The translations under genes were made by a program, and so were the position numbers. A stretch of DNA of 64,000 nt from CAWAPS01 sp963783945 (GTDB lineage Bacteria; Actinomycetota; Acidimicrobiia; Acidimicrobiales; Palsa-688). The first letter of the stretch is position 1, and each line of letters opens with the position of its first letter. Positions 16,891 through 26,269 of this stretch are shown piece after piece. Below the pieces are notes generated by a model. It had not been told where the DNA came from. It saw nothing but the letters and a program-made list of their open reading frames with translations, and ran no database searches. The DNA lies in assembly GCA_963783945.1 (NCBI GenBank), contig CAWAPS010000032.1, positions 434,001 through 498,000 of the forward strand, given 5' to 3'.

Positions 16891-19092
16891 TCAGGGAGCC
16901 CGCGTCGCTTCGGACAGGTCGAGCGCCAAACTCGCCGCGCTCGACCTGGAATCGAAACCGCCGCGGATCCGGTAGACGCCTGCGTGGGTACGCCAGCCCG
17001 GCAGGTCCACGTCGTAAACGGCCAGGGCCCGAGGCTCCAGGTCCACCTCGACCCGGCGCTCCTCACCCGCTTCAAGGTGAACCCGGGCCCACCCGGCGAG
17101 GCGCGATGAGTGGGCCCCGCTGGCAACCGGAAGCTCCACGTAGAACTGCGGGGTGGCGATCCCGGCCCGCTCGCCGATGTTGCGGACCACGGCCGAGACC
17201 CGCACCCCGGCGACGGCGCCGTCCGTGGCCTCGCCGCGGGTGACGGCCAGCCGGCCGAGGCTGAAGGACGTGTAGGAGAGGCCAAAGCCGAACGGGAACA
17301 AGGGCTGAAGATCCCAGCGCTCGTACCAGCGATACCCCACGTCGGATCCTTCCACGTCATAGCTCACCGCGAACCGCCCGCGGCGGGGCTGCCCCGGATT
17401 CGACGTGGTGTCTGCCGGGTCGGTCATCGCCGGCCTGGGCAGCTCTCCGATGCTCCCCGGCCAGCTGACAGGAAGCCGTCCCGCCGGGTTCACGGCTCCG
17501 GTCAGAATGGCCGCGATCGCCTCCCCACCGCAGCATCCGGGGTACCACGCGGCGACCACAGCGGCCACCTCCCCCAGCCAGGGCATCAGGACGGGGCCGC
17601 CCGTCTCGAGCACCACGACGGTGCGCGGGTTGGCCGAGGCCACGGCCCGGATGAGGTCGTCCTGGCCGTCCGGCAGAGCCAGGTCCGGTGCGTCCTGACC
17701 TTCGGTCATCCACTGCTCGGCGAACACCACCGCGATGTCGGCCTCGCGGGCCACGGCCGCGGTAGCCGACAGATCGAGTCCGTCGGAGTAGCTGCAGTAG
17801 GCCCCGGCCTGACGGAGGGCGGCTAGAGGCGACGAGGGGTGATACGTCTTGGGGATGGCGTGGTCGCCGAACCGCGATCCCACTTCCACCTGGTGGCTTC
17901 CCGCCGGCACGACCTGTGAGGAACCCCCACCCGACAGCACTCCGACATCGGCGTGCCCCCCGATGACCGCGACCCGCGCCTGCGGCAGTAAAGGCAGCAC
18001 CCCATCGTTGGCCAGCAGAACGATTCCTTCGTCGGCCACCCGTCGGGCAATAGCCGCGTGAGCCCCGGGGTCGACCGAAGCCGGCGGATGGTCGTCCAGG
18101 GCACCGACAGCGATCAGCGCCCCCAGCGCCCGCCCGACCATGTCATCGAGACGCTCGACCGGGACCACACCGGCGCGAACCGCGTCGGCCAGAGGGGACC
18201 CGAAGTAGTGGTCGGTGTCGAGCTGCCAGCCTGACTGCCGGTCCAGGCCGGTCAGGGCCGCCTTCACTGTCGAGTGGGTACCGCCCCAGTCGGACATGAC
18301 ATAACCGGTGAAACCCCAGTCGCCCTTGAGCACCCGGGTGAGCAGGAACTCGTTCTCCGAGGCGTAGTGACCGTTGACGCGGTTGTAAGACGTCATCACC
18401 GACCGAGGAGATCCGTGCTCGATCGCGATCTGGAACGCCAGCAGGTCCGATTCCCGCAAAGCCCTCTCACCGATCACCGCGTCGATCATGACCCGGCCGG
18501 TCTCCTGAGCGTTGAGGGCGAAGTGCTTGACGGTCGACACCACGTGCTGTCTCTGCACCCCCGCGATCCCTGCACCCACCATGACGCCCGTGAGCACGGG
18601 ATCTTCGCTCAAGTACTCGAAGTTGCGTCCGTTGCGGGGCTCGCGGATGAGATTGGCGCCCCCGGCAAGCTGAACGGCGAAGCCCATGGCCCGAGCCTCC
18701 GCACCAACCACCTCGCCGGATTGCCCGGATAGTGAGGGGTCGAAGGTGGCGCCGAGCAGCAGGCTGGCCGGCAAGGCGGTCGATGTGTCATGCGGCCGGA
18801 TGCGGAACGGGTTGGATACGCCGAGGCTGGCATCGCTCTCCTGGATCGCGGCCAGACCCAATCGCTCGATGCCCGGCGTACTGGCGGCCGATCCGATCAC
18901 CCCGTCCGACATCGGCATCCCGGGCAGCGAGAGGGCCATCCGGGCGGAGACCAGCCCAAGCTTCTCCTCGAGAGTCATGGCCGCGACCAGGGCGGCGGTC
19001 CGCTCGGCGACCGGGAGAGCGCGGTCCAGCCACGGGCGTGCCGGCGGTACCGCCCGGCGAGGGGCGGGGCCGGATGCGTCGAGGTCAGACAA
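16891..19092 (-). CDS. GH3 beta-glucosidase
   Basis: A 733-residue glycoside hydrolase family 3 enzyme. Seen: the (beta/alpha)8 domain with VKHFALNAQE and the nucleophile motif GYVMSDWGG, the second alpha/beta domain, and a C-terminal fibronectin-III-like domain (SYTSFSLGRL onward). No signal peptide, so it is probably cytoplasmic. The frame opens at a TTG at 19092 with no clear ribosome site, so the exact start is uncertain. It follows mftC by 57 bp on the same strand. Mycofactocin carries a beta-linked glucose chain, so a role in trimming or recycling it is attractive but unproven. Confidence 0.88.
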   Translation of the reverse strand: MSDLDASGPAPRRAVPPARPWLDRALPVAERTAALVAAMTLEEKLGLVSARMALSLPGMPMSDGVIGSAASTPGIERLGLAAIQESDASLGVSNPFRIRPHDTSTALPASLLLGATFDPSLSGQSGEVVGAEARAMGFAVQLAGGANLIREPRNGRNFEYLSEDPVLTGVMVGAGIAGVQRQHVVSTVKHFALNAQETGRVMIDAVIGERALRESDLLAFQIAIEHGSPRSVMTSYNRVNGHYASENEFLLTRVLKGDWGFTGYVMSDWGGTHSTVKAALTGLDRQSGWQLDTDHYFGSPLADAVRAGVVPVERLDDMVGRALGALIAVGALDDHPPASVDPGAHAAIARRVADEGIVLLANDGVLPLLPQARVAVIGGHADVGVLSGGGSSQVVPAGSHQVEVGSRFGDHAIPKTYHPSSPLAALRQAGAYCSYSDGLDLSATAAVAREADIAVVFAEQWMTEGQDAPDLALPDGQDDLIRAVASANPRTVVVLETGGPVLMPWLGEVAAVVAAWYPGCCGGEAIAAILTGAVNPAGRLPVSWPGSIGELPRPAMTDPADTTSNPGQPRRGRFAVSYDVEGSDVGYRWYERWDLQPLFPFGFGLSYTSFSLGRLAVTRGEATDGAVAGVRVSAVVRNIGERAGIATPQFYVELPVASGAHSSRLAGWARVHLEAGEERRVEVDLEPRALAVYDVDLPGWRTHAGVYRIRGGFDSRSSAASLALDLSEATRAP

Positions 19093-19149
19093 GCATCACC
19101 GGCCGGTCGGCGTCATGAGGCGGGTCGGCGGCACGACGGCCCGACCCCC

Positions 19150-20268
19150 TCAGTTCGAACGGCCAGCCCGAGATTTGCGAAGGAGACGGACGGGCACCGA
19201 GTGGCCACGACCGGGGTCGGGCGCGCCGCCGGCACCCACCCCGGCCAGCGCCACCTCTCCGTGACCCTTGACGCATTCCGGATCGGGTCCGTCAAGAGGG
19301 AGGCCGGTAAAGAACTTGGCGGCCATGCAACCGCCCTGACAGGCGTCGTAGGCGCCGCATGATGCGCACGCCCCGGCCGAGGTGGGTTGACGCAGCGACT
19401 CGAATAGCGGCGAATGGCGCCACACCGACTCAAATCCACCCGGCCCTCGTACGCTGCCGGCCCGGAACTCCTCGTGCAGGACGAACGGGCAGGCGTACAC
19501 GTCGCCGATCGGGTCGATCAGGCACACCACCCGGCCCGCTCCGCACATGTTGAGCCCGGGCAGGGCTTCGCCCAAGGCCGACAGGTGGAAGAACGAATCT
19601 CCCGTCAGAGTGTCGTCGTGGTCGAGCAGCCAGCGGTACAGCGTCACCTGCTGCTCGTTGGTGGGATGCAGCCGGTGCCAGGACTCAGCCCCTCGCCCGG
19701 ACGGTCGGAGCCGGGTCAGCCGCAGCTGGGCGCCGTAGCCATCCGCGATCGCTTTGAACTGGTCCAGCTGGTCGATGTTCTCCCGGGTCATGACCACGCT
19801 GATCTTGAACGGCCCGAAGTCCGCCGCGGCAAGGTGGTCCATGGCCCGGCGGGCGGCGGCGTACGAGCCGTCTCCACGCACCTCGTCGTTGGTCGCGGCA
19901 TCCGCCCCGTCTATCGATATCTGCACGTCGATGTAATCGGTCCCCGCCAGGCGTCTGGCTCGCTCGGCGTTGATGGTCGAGCCATTGGTCGAGAACTTGA
20001 CTCCAACACCACGGCTCACCGCGTAGTCGACGATCTCGTAGAAGTCGCCCCGAATGGTGGGCTCCCCGCCGCCGATGTTGACGTAGAAGACCGACATCCT
20101 GGCCAACTCGTCGATCACTTCCATGGTCTCGGCGGTCGTGAGCTCGGCGGGGTCGCGCCGGCCCGACGAGGAGAGGCAGTGGATGCAGGCCAGGTTGCAG
20201 GCGTAGGTCAGCTCCCAGGTCAGGCAGATGGGGGCGTCGAGCCCGGCCTTCAAGTCGTCAGTGAGCAT
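19150..20268 (-). CDS. mftC: Mycofactocin radical SAM maturase MftC
   Basis: A 372-residue radical SAM/SPASM protein. Seen: the SAM-cluster motif CNLACIHC (Cys24, 28, 31), the GGGEPTIRGDF motif, and C-terminal auxiliary-cluster cysteines (NMCGAG, GDVYACPF, GACASCGAYDACQGGC). MftC decarboxylates the C-terminal tyrosine of MftA and crosslinks it to the preceding valine. It overlaps mftB by 11 bases. The last 40 or so residues (Gly/Pro/Arg-rich) extend past the SPASM domain and look dispensable. Identity is secured by the adjacent precursor ending IDGMCGVY. Confidence 0.95.
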   Translation of the reverse strand: MLTDDLKAGLDAPICLTWELTYACNLACIHCLSSSGRRDPAELTTAETMEVIDELARMSVFYVNIGGGEPTIRGDFYEIVDYAVSRGVGVKFSTNGSTINAERARRLAGTDYIDVQISIDGADAATNDEVRGDGSYAAARRAMDHLAAADFGPFKISVVMTRENIDQLDQFKAIADGYGAQLRLTRLRPSGRGAESWHRLHPTNEQQVTLYRWLLDHDDTLTGDSFFHLSALGEALPGLNMCGAGRVVCLIDPIGDVYACPFVLHEEFRAGSVRGPGGFESVWRHSPLFESLRQPTSAGACASCGAYDACQGGCMAAKFFTGLPLDGPDPECVKGHGEVALAGVGAGGAPDPGRGHSVPVRLLRKSRAGRSN

Positions 20269-20665
20269 CGTGTTCGTGGCCTCCGTGGGGGCGGATGAAT
20301 CCGGAGCGGGTCAGGTCGGCGAGCGCCTTCAGAAAGGCGGACCGTTTCTCCGGGGGAACGGTTGCCTCAACCGCGCCAGCGGCGCAGTCGTAATGCTCAA
20401 GGTTGCGAACGAGCTCTACGAGCACGGGGGATCGGAGGAAGGTGAGCCGCCTGGTGCCGTAGTGGTAGGCCAGAGCGCCGAAGGGCTCGGGCCGCAGCGC
20501 CACCTGGCTGTCGAGACGGTAAGGAAGGTCGGGATTCCAGGTGTCCACCGGGGGCTCGGGACCGCCGTCCCGCCCCGGCTGTGAGGGCGCGCCGGACCCC
20601 GACAGGCCCGCCGAGACGGCCGACTGCTCGGGGAACGGTGGAGCGGCGGTCAATAAACCCCGCAC
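20258..20665 (-). CDS. mftB: Mycofactocin chaperone MftB (RRE protein)
   Basis: A 135-residue protein with the MftB core PYRLDSQVALRPEPFGALAY followed by HYGTRRLTFLRSP: a PqqD-like RiPP recognition element that holds MftA for MftC. The first 40 or so residues are Pro/Gly-rich and unlike the family, so translation may start later than the GTG at 20665. That GTG overlaps the end of mftA. Its own end overlaps the start of mftC. Confidence 0.92.
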   Translation of the reverse strand: MRGLLTAAPPFPEQSAVSAGLSGSGAPSQPGRDGGPEPPVDTWNPDLPYRLDSQVALRPEPFGALAYHYGTRRLTFLRSPVLVELVRNLEHYDCAAGAVEATVPPEKRSAFLKALADLTRSGFIRPHGGHEHDAH

Positions 20666-20772
20666 ATCCCGTCGATGGAGATCTCCTCGACGAGCAGCTC
20701 CTCTTCGACGAGGTCGTCGGTGTCGGTGTCGTCGGCGGACCGGTGTTCGTCGGTGGTCAAGGTGGGTTCCAT
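20650..20772 (-). CDS. mftA: Mycofactocin precursor peptide MftA
   Basis: A 40-residue acidic peptide, MEPTLTTDEH... ending IDGMCGVY, the signature C-terminus from which mycofactocin is carved: the terminal Val-Tyr is modified by MftC and released by MftE. The run DLVEEELLVEEISIDG is the MftB-binding leader. The ATG lies only 6 bases after a TATAAT box and lacks a Shine-Dalgarno sequence, suggesting a leaderless message. mftB and mftC follow with overlaps. No mftD, E, F or G is present in the window. Confidence 0.95.
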   Translation of the reverse strand: MEPTLTTDEHRSADDTDTDDLVEEELLVEEISIDGMCGVY

Positions 20773-20778
20773 GGCTGG

Positions 20779-20784
20779 ATTATA
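20779..20784 (-). promoter_or_regulatory. -10 box (TATAAT) of mftA, leaderless start
   Basis: On the minus strand TATAAT is followed by CCAGCC and then the mftA ATG. A start 6-7 bases after the -10 box would fall on the ATG itself. No purine-rich ribosome site lies between. The -35 region is not conspicuous. The gap up to the acyl-CoA ligase (130 bp) holds nothing else I recognise. Confidence 0.5.
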
Positions 20785-20902
20785 GATGCGGAACGCCGGT
20801 GTGCCCCGGCCGGAGGGAGCGCGGCTTTCGAACGCGGCCCGGCTGGGACGCCGGCGAGCCGAACAACCGGCACCGGCGACGCCCCTCCGGAGTCCGGTGC
20901 CG

Positions 20903-22426
20903 CTAGCCGGCCGCCGCCTCCTGGGCATCCCGCAGCTGGCGTTTGAGCACCTTCCCGGAGCCCGTCTTCGGAAGCTCGTCGACGAAGCTGACCGACCTCG
21001 GCACCTTGTACCCGGCCAGCTTCTGTCTGGCGAAAGACTCGATGTCCTCCCCGGTCACGCCCTCCCTCGCCGGAACGACCGTGGCGTGAACCGTCTCCCC
21101 CCACTGCTCGTCGGGTATCCCGAACACGGCGACCTCGTAGACGTCCGGAGAGGCGTCGAGGGCCGCTTCGATCTCGGCCGGGTAGATGTTCATGCCGCCG
21201 CTGATGATCATGTCGTTCTTCCGGTCGGCGATATAGAAGTACCCCTCCTCGTCGAAGTAGGCGATGTCGCCGACGGTGCGAAAATCGCCCCGCGTGGCAG
21301 CCGCAAACTTCTGTTCGGCTTTGTAATAAGCGGTGAAAGCGGTGGCCGAACGGACGTACAACTCTCCGGTCCGTCCCGGCTCGGTGACCTCACGGCCTTC
21401 AGGGTCGAATAGCTTGATGTCGATCCCAGGGGCGGCCCGTCCGCACGAGCCCGGCTTGCGCAGCTGGTCCTCAGGTCGGAGCACGGTGTCGACTCCGAGC
21501 TCGGTGGAGCCGTACACCTCCCATAGAGAATCGGACGGGAAGTCGGCGAGGTACAGCTGCTTCAGGTTGAGGGTCCACGGCGCGGCGTTGGCGATCATGC
21601 GCTTCATGGTCGACCGGTCGTAGCGGGCCTTCACGTCGGCCGGCAAGCTGCAGATCATCCGCATCGGCGTGGGGGCTGTGAACGTGGTGGTGACCCGGTA
21701 AGTTTGCAGGAGGCGCAACCAGTCTTCGGGATCGAACTTGCGCTGAACCACGATGGTGTTGCCCATGGCATGGGCCAATGTGGCGAAACCCCCGGGGCCG
21801 GAGTGATAGAGGGGCCCGGTTGTCAGGTACACGTCTTCGGGCACGTAGCCGATGAACTGCAGCAGCGCGAGAGCAGCCGACGTGTCCAACGATGCCTCGC
21901 GGACGGCGCCCTTGGGTCTCCCCGTCGTCCCTGACGTATAGATCATCGTGGCGCCCGCCGACGGAGCGGTCGGCGTGCCAGGTGATCCATCGGGCATGGC
22001 GGCGGCCCGGCGCTCCAGTTCGCCATCGCCGCCGAAAACCAGCACGTCGGTGACCTTGGGCACCCGGGCCCGGATCCCCGTGATCAGATCCTGGTACTCC
22101 GCATCGACGTACACGACCTGGGCGTCGGAGTTGTCGATGACGTAAGCCGCCTCGTCGGCGGCAAGGCGGTAGTTGAGCGGAACGCCCACCGCGCCGATCT
22201 TGCGGATGGCGTAGACCATCGGGAACAGGTCGGCTGAGTTCTGCCCGCACCACACCACCTTTGTGCTCTCGTTCACCCCCAGGGCCAGCAGGAGGTGCCC
22301 AAGCTGGTTGGCCCGGCGGTTGAGCTCGGCGAAACCCAAGGTAAGGACCGGCCGGCCGGGCCGGTCGTCGATCACGGCCGGCTTGTCGGGCTGGGTCCCG
22401 GCGTAGTGTGCGAGCAGGTCGACCAT
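20903..22426 (-). CDS. Acyl-CoA synthetase (AMP-binding, FadD type)
   Basis: A 507-residue ANL-superfamily ligase. Seen: the P-loop TMIYTSGTTGRPKGAV, the EVYGSTELG aromatic/Glu motif, the DIAYFDEEGYFYIADRKND hinge and the C-terminal catalytic lysine in PKTGSGKVLKR. It activates a carboxylic acid to acyl-AMP and then acyl-CoA; chain length cannot be read from sequence. An AGGGGAGG sits two bases from the ATG. It lies downstream of a second ligase and upstream of mftA on the same strand. Confidence 0.9.
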   Translation of the reverse strand: MVDLLAHYAGTQPDKPAVIDDRPGRPVLTLGFAELNRRANQLGHLLLALGVNESTKVVWCGQNSADLFPMVYAIRKIGAVGVPLNYRLAADEAAYVIDNSDAQVVYVDAEYQDLITGIRARVPKVTDVLVFGGDGELERRAAAMPDGSPGTPTAPSAGATMIYTSGTTGRPKGAVREASLDTSAALALLQFIGYVPEDVYLTTGPLYHSGPGGFATLAHAMGNTIVVQRKFDPEDWLRLLQTYRVTTTFTAPTPMRMICSLPADVKARYDRSTMKRMIANAAPWTLNLKQLYLADFPSDSLWEVYGSTELGVDTVLRPEDQLRKPGSCGRAAPGIDIKLFDPEGREVTEPGRTGELYVRSATAFTAYYKAEQKFAAATRGDFRTVGDIAYFDEEGYFYIADRKNDMIISGGMNIYPAEIEAALDASPDVYEVAVFGIPDEQWGETVHATVVPAREGVTGEDIESFARQKLAGYKVPRSVSFVDELPKTGSGKVLKRQLRDAQEAAAG

Positions 22427-22507
22427 AGCCTCCCCTGAGTGTGGACTGACCCGTTCAGCCTTCGGGACGCTCCGCCGCCCGCGGAAGTTGGGACGGCGGC
22501 CGCCGAT

Positions 22508-24190
22508 TTAAACCGGGTCGGCCCATCGGCGCCGATTCGCGCATGTCTGGGCGCAGTCGTCGTCTGAAGGGACCCGGCGGTCCGAGAAGCGGTCTCGCAG
22601 GTCCTTCTTGGAGAACTTGCCGACCGACGTCTTCGGCACCTCCTCGATGAACTCGATCTCGTCGGGCAGCCACCACTTGGCCACTCGCGGCGCCAGCCAG
22701 GCGGTGACATCGTCGGCCGTCAAGGACTCCCCGTTCTTCACCACAACGCACGCCATCGGCCGCTCCATCCACCGTTCGGATGGCACCGCGATGACCGCCG
22801 CTTCGGCAATGGACGGGTGGGCCATCAGGTGGTTCTCGATCTCGACCGACGAGATCCACTCCCCTCCCGACTTGATCAGGTCCTTGGTCCGATCCACCAG
22901 TCGGACATAACCGTCGGGATCAATCGTTCCCACGTCGCCCGTCCGGAGCCACCCGTCCGCGGTAAACGAGCCGGCCCCTCGCTCGTCGTTGTAATACTTG
23001 CGGGCGATCCACGGGCCGCGCACCTGCACCTCACCGCTCGCTTTGTCGTTCCACGGCAGCTCGTGGCCACTCTCGGGATCGGCGATGCGCAGCTCGACCA
23101 GGGGGGCCGGCAAGCCCTGCTTCGCCCGGATCTCCGCGAGGACGTCGTCGTCGCCGGACAGGTCGCTGCGAACCCGGCACACGGTGGCCAGCGGGCTGGT
23201 TTCGGTCATGCCCCATGCCTGGAGAATCGGCAGTCCGACCTCGGTCCGGTACGCCTCGGACAGAGCTTTGGGCACAGCCGAGCCGCCACTGAGGATGGTC
23301 CTCAGGTGGTGGGACTGACCGGCGAGATACGGCTTCGCCGACATCCAGATAGTCGGGACTCCCGCCGCCAGGGTCACCTGTTCGTCGATGATCAGCTTCG
23401 CCACGGCCTGGGGAGAAAGATCGCAGCCAGGAAACACCACGTTGGCCCCGGCCATCACCGCCGCCTGGCAGATACCCCAGGCATTGGCGTGGAACATGGG
23501 CACGACCGGAAGCACCACGTCCGCCTCCCGGATGCCGAGCAGGTCCGAGAACGCCCCGGCCATCGAGTGCAGAACAACCGACCGGTGCGAGTAGACCACG
23601 CCCTTGGGATCACCCGTGGTACCGCTCGTGTAACACATGGAAGCGGCCTGGTGCTCGTCGGTCACGACCTCGAAGGGGTGGGGAGAGGCCGCCTCGAGCA
23701 GCTGCTCGTAGTCGGCGATCCGGGGATCATCGGGTATCCGCGGCGGATCGGGTTGACCCCGGGTGTCGTCCATCACGATCACCGCACGCAACGTCTTGCA
23801 GTCCTCGACGAGGGGCCAAAGAATCGGCAACAGGCTGCGGTCGACGAACACCACGTCGTCTTCAGCGTGGTTGATGATGTACACGAGCTGATCGGCGAAC
23901 AGCCGGATGTTCAGGGTGTGAAGCACCCTTCCGGAACACGGGGCGGCGAAATACAGCTCGAGATGGCGCGACGAGTTCCAGGCAAAAGTCGCCACCCGGC
24001 CGTCGGCTTGCACCCCCAGGTCATCGAGGACGCCGCCGAGACGGCGGGTTCGCTCGGCCCAGGCCCCGAAGGAGACCCGCTCGATACCGGCCGGTGTGGC
24101 GCTGGCGAGACGCTTAGTCCGCCACACCGTCTCGGCCCGGCCGAAGATGCGATCGAGGGTGAGCGGCACGTCCTGCATGAGTCCCTTCAT
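22508..24190 (-). CDS. Acyl-CoA synthetase (AlkK-like medium/long chain)
   Basis: A 560-residue AMP-binding ligase. Seen: MCYTSGTTGDPKGVVYSHRS, the QAWGMTETSPL motif, the TGDVGTIDPDGYVRLVDRTKD hinge and the catalytic lysine in PKTSVGKFSKK. The N-terminus (VPLTLDRIFGRAETVW) matches AlkK-like fatty acid ligases. Start ATG 24190 has GGGAGGGGG about 7 bases upstream; ATG 24178 is a second choice. It precedes the other ligase by 81 bp. Confidence 0.9.
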   Translation of the reverse strand: MKGLMQDVPLTLDRIFGRAETVWRTKRLASATPAGIERVSFGAWAERTRRLGGVLDDLGVQADGRVATFAWNSSRHLELYFAAPCSGRVLHTLNIRLFADQLVYIINHAEDDVVFVDRSLLPILWPLVEDCKTLRAVIVMDDTRGQPDPPRIPDDPRIADYEQLLEAASPHPFEVVTDEHQAASMCYTSGTTGDPKGVVYSHRSVVLHSMAGAFSDLLGIREADVVLPVVPMFHANAWGICQAAVMAGANVVFPGCDLSPQAVAKLIIDEQVTLAAGVPTIWMSAKPYLAGQSHHLRTILSGGSAVPKALSEAYRTEVGLPILQAWGMTETSPLATVCRVRSDLSGDDDVLAEIRAKQGLPAPLVELRIADPESGHELPWNDKASGEVQVRGPWIARKYYNDERGAGSFTADGWLRTGDVGTIDPDGYVRLVDRTKDLIKSGGEWISSVEIENHLMAHPSIAEAAVIAVPSERWMERPMACVVVKNGESLTADDVTAWLAPRVAKWWLPDEIEFIEEVPKTSVGKFSKKDLRDRFSDRRVPSDDDCAQTCANRRRWADPV

Positions 24191-24326
24191 CGATGACCCC
24201 CTCCCGAGGTTGTCACGGCTTAGAGTCGCGCCTCCTGACCTGAGATCATGGCACGAAAGTCGTGGAAGTGACCGGAGCGGGCCGGGCCCCGAACCCTGTC
24301 GGGCCGGCGGCTAGCGGGGCCAGCGG

Positions 24327-24581
24327 CTAGCGGGGTCGGGCCGCCAACCGGCGAAGGGGTGGCAGCGTCGGCGGGGGCTGGCGGCGAGCCGGCAGGCCAG
24401 CGAGCAGGTCGGTGGTCGCTTCCGCTACGCGCTGCACGGCTCGCTCGAACGCCGGCTCGGTGCTGGCGGACAAGGCCTGTACCCCACTTACCTTGCGCAC
24501 ATACTGCCGGGCGGCGGCCTCGATCTCTTCCGGCGTGGCCTCCGGGTCCAGGCCCCGAAGGGTCGTGATGTTGCGGCACAT
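24327..24581 (-). CDS. DUF2277 family protein
   Basis: An 84-residue protein beginning MCRNITTL with the family pattern ATPEEIEAAARQYVRKVSG, typical of the short DUF2277 proteins of actinobacteria. No biochemical role is established. The C-terminal 20 residues are Pro/Arg-rich. It stands alone between the ligase operon and the divergent enoyl-CoA hydratase. Confidence 0.85.
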   Translation of the reverse strand: MCRNITTLRGLDPEATPEEIEAAARQYVRKVSGVQALSASTEPAFERAVQRVAEATTDLLAGLPARRQPPPTLPPLRRLAARPR

Positions 24582-24710
24582 ATGGATGGTTGTACCAGCT
24601 GAATAGAGTTCAGGCGGGCCGAGCGTCGCTCACCTGCCCCGGCGGGGCGGCGAAAGGCGATGGTCTTTCCCCGTCCCGACCTGGGTTTACATGTTTGAGG
24701 AGCTGGTGCT

Positions 24711-25472
24711 GTGAGCAGCGAAGCCGTTCGCTACGAGACCGCGGGAGGGGTGGCCCGCCTGACCATGGACCAGCCCGCCAGTCGCAACGCCCTCACCCCC
24801 GCCCTGCTCAACGGCCTCGGCGACGGGCTGGGTCGGGCGGTAGCCGATCCTCTGGTCCGGGCCGTCGTGCTCACCAACACCAGCCCGGCGTTCTGCGCGG
24901 GCGCCGACCTGTCGGCCGGCTCGGGTCCCCAGGTCGAGCCCAGGACCGATCTGGCCGGGGTGTTGTCCGCCATTCTGGACTCGCCCAAACCGGTGCTGGC
25001 CCGCATCGCCGGCCACTGCATGGGAGGCGGCGTAGGCCTGGCGGCGGCGTGCGACCTGTCGGTGGCATCAGAGGGGGTGCGATTCGGTTTTACCGAGGTC
25101 CGCCTCGGGGTGGCGCCGGCCATCATCTCCGTCGTGTGCCTGACCAAGCTCAATCGGGCGGACGCCCTGGAGCTGTTCTTGACCGGCGAGCGGATCAGCG
25201 CGGTCAGGGCCGCGGAGGTCGGACTGATCACGTCAGCGGTTGCCGAACAGGAGCTGGATTCGGCGGTGTCCGAGCTGCTGAAGAAAGTGCTGGCGGGCGG
25301 CCCGGTGGCCCTGGCCGCGGCCAAACAGCTGGTGATCGACGGTCCCGGCTCCGATCGCACCGCGGCCTTCACCCGGGCTACCGAGATCTCGGAGGCCCTC
25401 TTCGCTTCGGAGGAGGCCGCCGAGGGCATGGCGGCGTTCCGGGAGAAACGCAGCCCGTCGTGGGCGCCGTGA
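24711..25472 (+). CDS. Enoyl-CoA hydratase/isomerase family protein
   Basis: A 253-residue crotonase-fold protein. Seen: the first oxyanion-hole segment AFCAGADLSAG, the second, IAGHCMGGGVGLAAACD, and the C-terminal helix. The position that holds Glu164 in classical hydratases falls in VRLGVAPAIISVV and lacks a clear Glu, so isomerase or hydrolase activity is possible. GTG start with GAGGAG 8 bases upstream. It overlaps the next gene by GTGA. Confidence 0.88.
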   Translation: MSSEAVRYETAGGVARLTMDQPASRNALTPALLNGLGDGLGRAVADPLVRAVVLTNTSPAFCAGADLSAGSGPQVEPRTDLAGVLSAILDSPKPVLARIAGHCMGGGVGLAAACDLSVASEGVRFGFTEVRLGVAPAIISVVCLTKLNRADALELFLTGERISAVRAAEVGLITSAVAEQELDSAVSELLKKVLAGGPVALAAAKQLVIDGPGSDRTAAFTRATEISEALFASEEAAEGMAAFREKRSPSWAP

Positions 25473-26269
25473 CCGTCGGCTTGGTCCATCCGGGCGAGAT
25501 GGGAGCCGCGATCGCGGCGGCGCTGTTGGCCGCCGGCCAGGAAGTCCTCTGGGCGTCGAACGGCCGTAGTGCGGCCACCTCCGCCCGGGCCGCGTCGGCC
25601 GGCGTGGTGGACGCCGGGTCGCTGAACCAGTTGGTTGCCGCGAGCGACGTCATCTTGTCGGTCTGCCCGCCCCACGCCGCGCTCGACGTGGCCGCAGCCG
25701 TGGCGGCCGAGGCCGGCGACGACAAGACGGCCTGGCACTACATCGACGCAAACGCCATCTCCCCGGCAAGCTCCCGACGAATCGCGGCGATCGTCGAGGG
25801 TGCAGGCGCCCGCTTCATCGACGGCGGGATCGTCGGCGGACCACCGCTCGAGCCGGGGTCGACGCGCATGTACCTGTCCGGGCCCGACGCCATCGACATC
25901 AGCCCGATCCTCGCCACCTCGGTGTTGGAGATACACGTCATCAGCGAGATCCCGGGGGAGGCGTCGGCGCTCAAGCTCTCCTATGCCGCGTGGACCAAGG
26001 CCAGTACCGCTCTGGTCCTGGTGGCCCGGGAGGCGGCAGCCCGCTCCGGCGTGGAGAGCGCTCTCCTGGCGGAGTGGCGGACGTCGCAGTCGGGGCTCAT
26101 GGAGCGATCGGAGACGGCGCGCCGCTCGGCCGCAGAGAAGGGGTGGCGGTGGTCGGGGGAGATGGAGGAGATCGCGTCCATGCTCGAAGCCCTGGGGCTG
26201 CCGACGGGCTTTCATCTCGCGGCGGCCGAGGTCTTCCGCGACGCTGCCGGCCCAGTGGTCCGAGGATGA
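25469..26269 (+). CDS. NAD(P)-binding dehydrogenase with DUF1932 C-terminal domain
   Basis: A 266-residue 3-hydroxyisobutyrate/6-phosphogluconate dehydrogenase-like protein. The N-terminal Rossmann motif GLVHPGEMGAAIA is followed by the IDANAISP and DGGIVGGPP segments. The C-terminal helical domain (KLSYAAWTKASTALVLVARE) matches DUF1932. The catalytic lysine expected in the helical domain is probably that of KLSYAAWTK. Start chosen at the GTG inside GTGA shared with the hydratase stop. The substrate is unknown. Confidence 0.8.
   Translation: MTVGLVHPGEMGAAIAAALLAAGQEVLWASNGRSAATSARAASAGVVDAGSLNQLVAASDVILSVCPPHAALDVAAAVAAEAGDDKTAWHYIDANAISPASSRRIAAIVEGAGARFIDGGIVGGPPLEPGSTRMYLSGPDAIDISPILATSVLEIHVISEIPGEASALKLSYAAWTKASTALVLVAREAAARSGVESALLAEWRTSQSGLMERSETARRSAAEKGWRWSGEMEEIASMLEALGLPTGFHLAAAEVFRDAAGPVVRG

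Noticed and set aside
22817..24196. A 459-codon open frame on the plus strand
   Set aside because: Antisense to an AMP-binding ligase with all its motifs intact.
24731..26215. A 494-codon open frame on the minus strand
   Set aside because: Antisense to the enoyl-CoA hydratase and DUF1932 genes, both of which have clear motifs and coupled starts.
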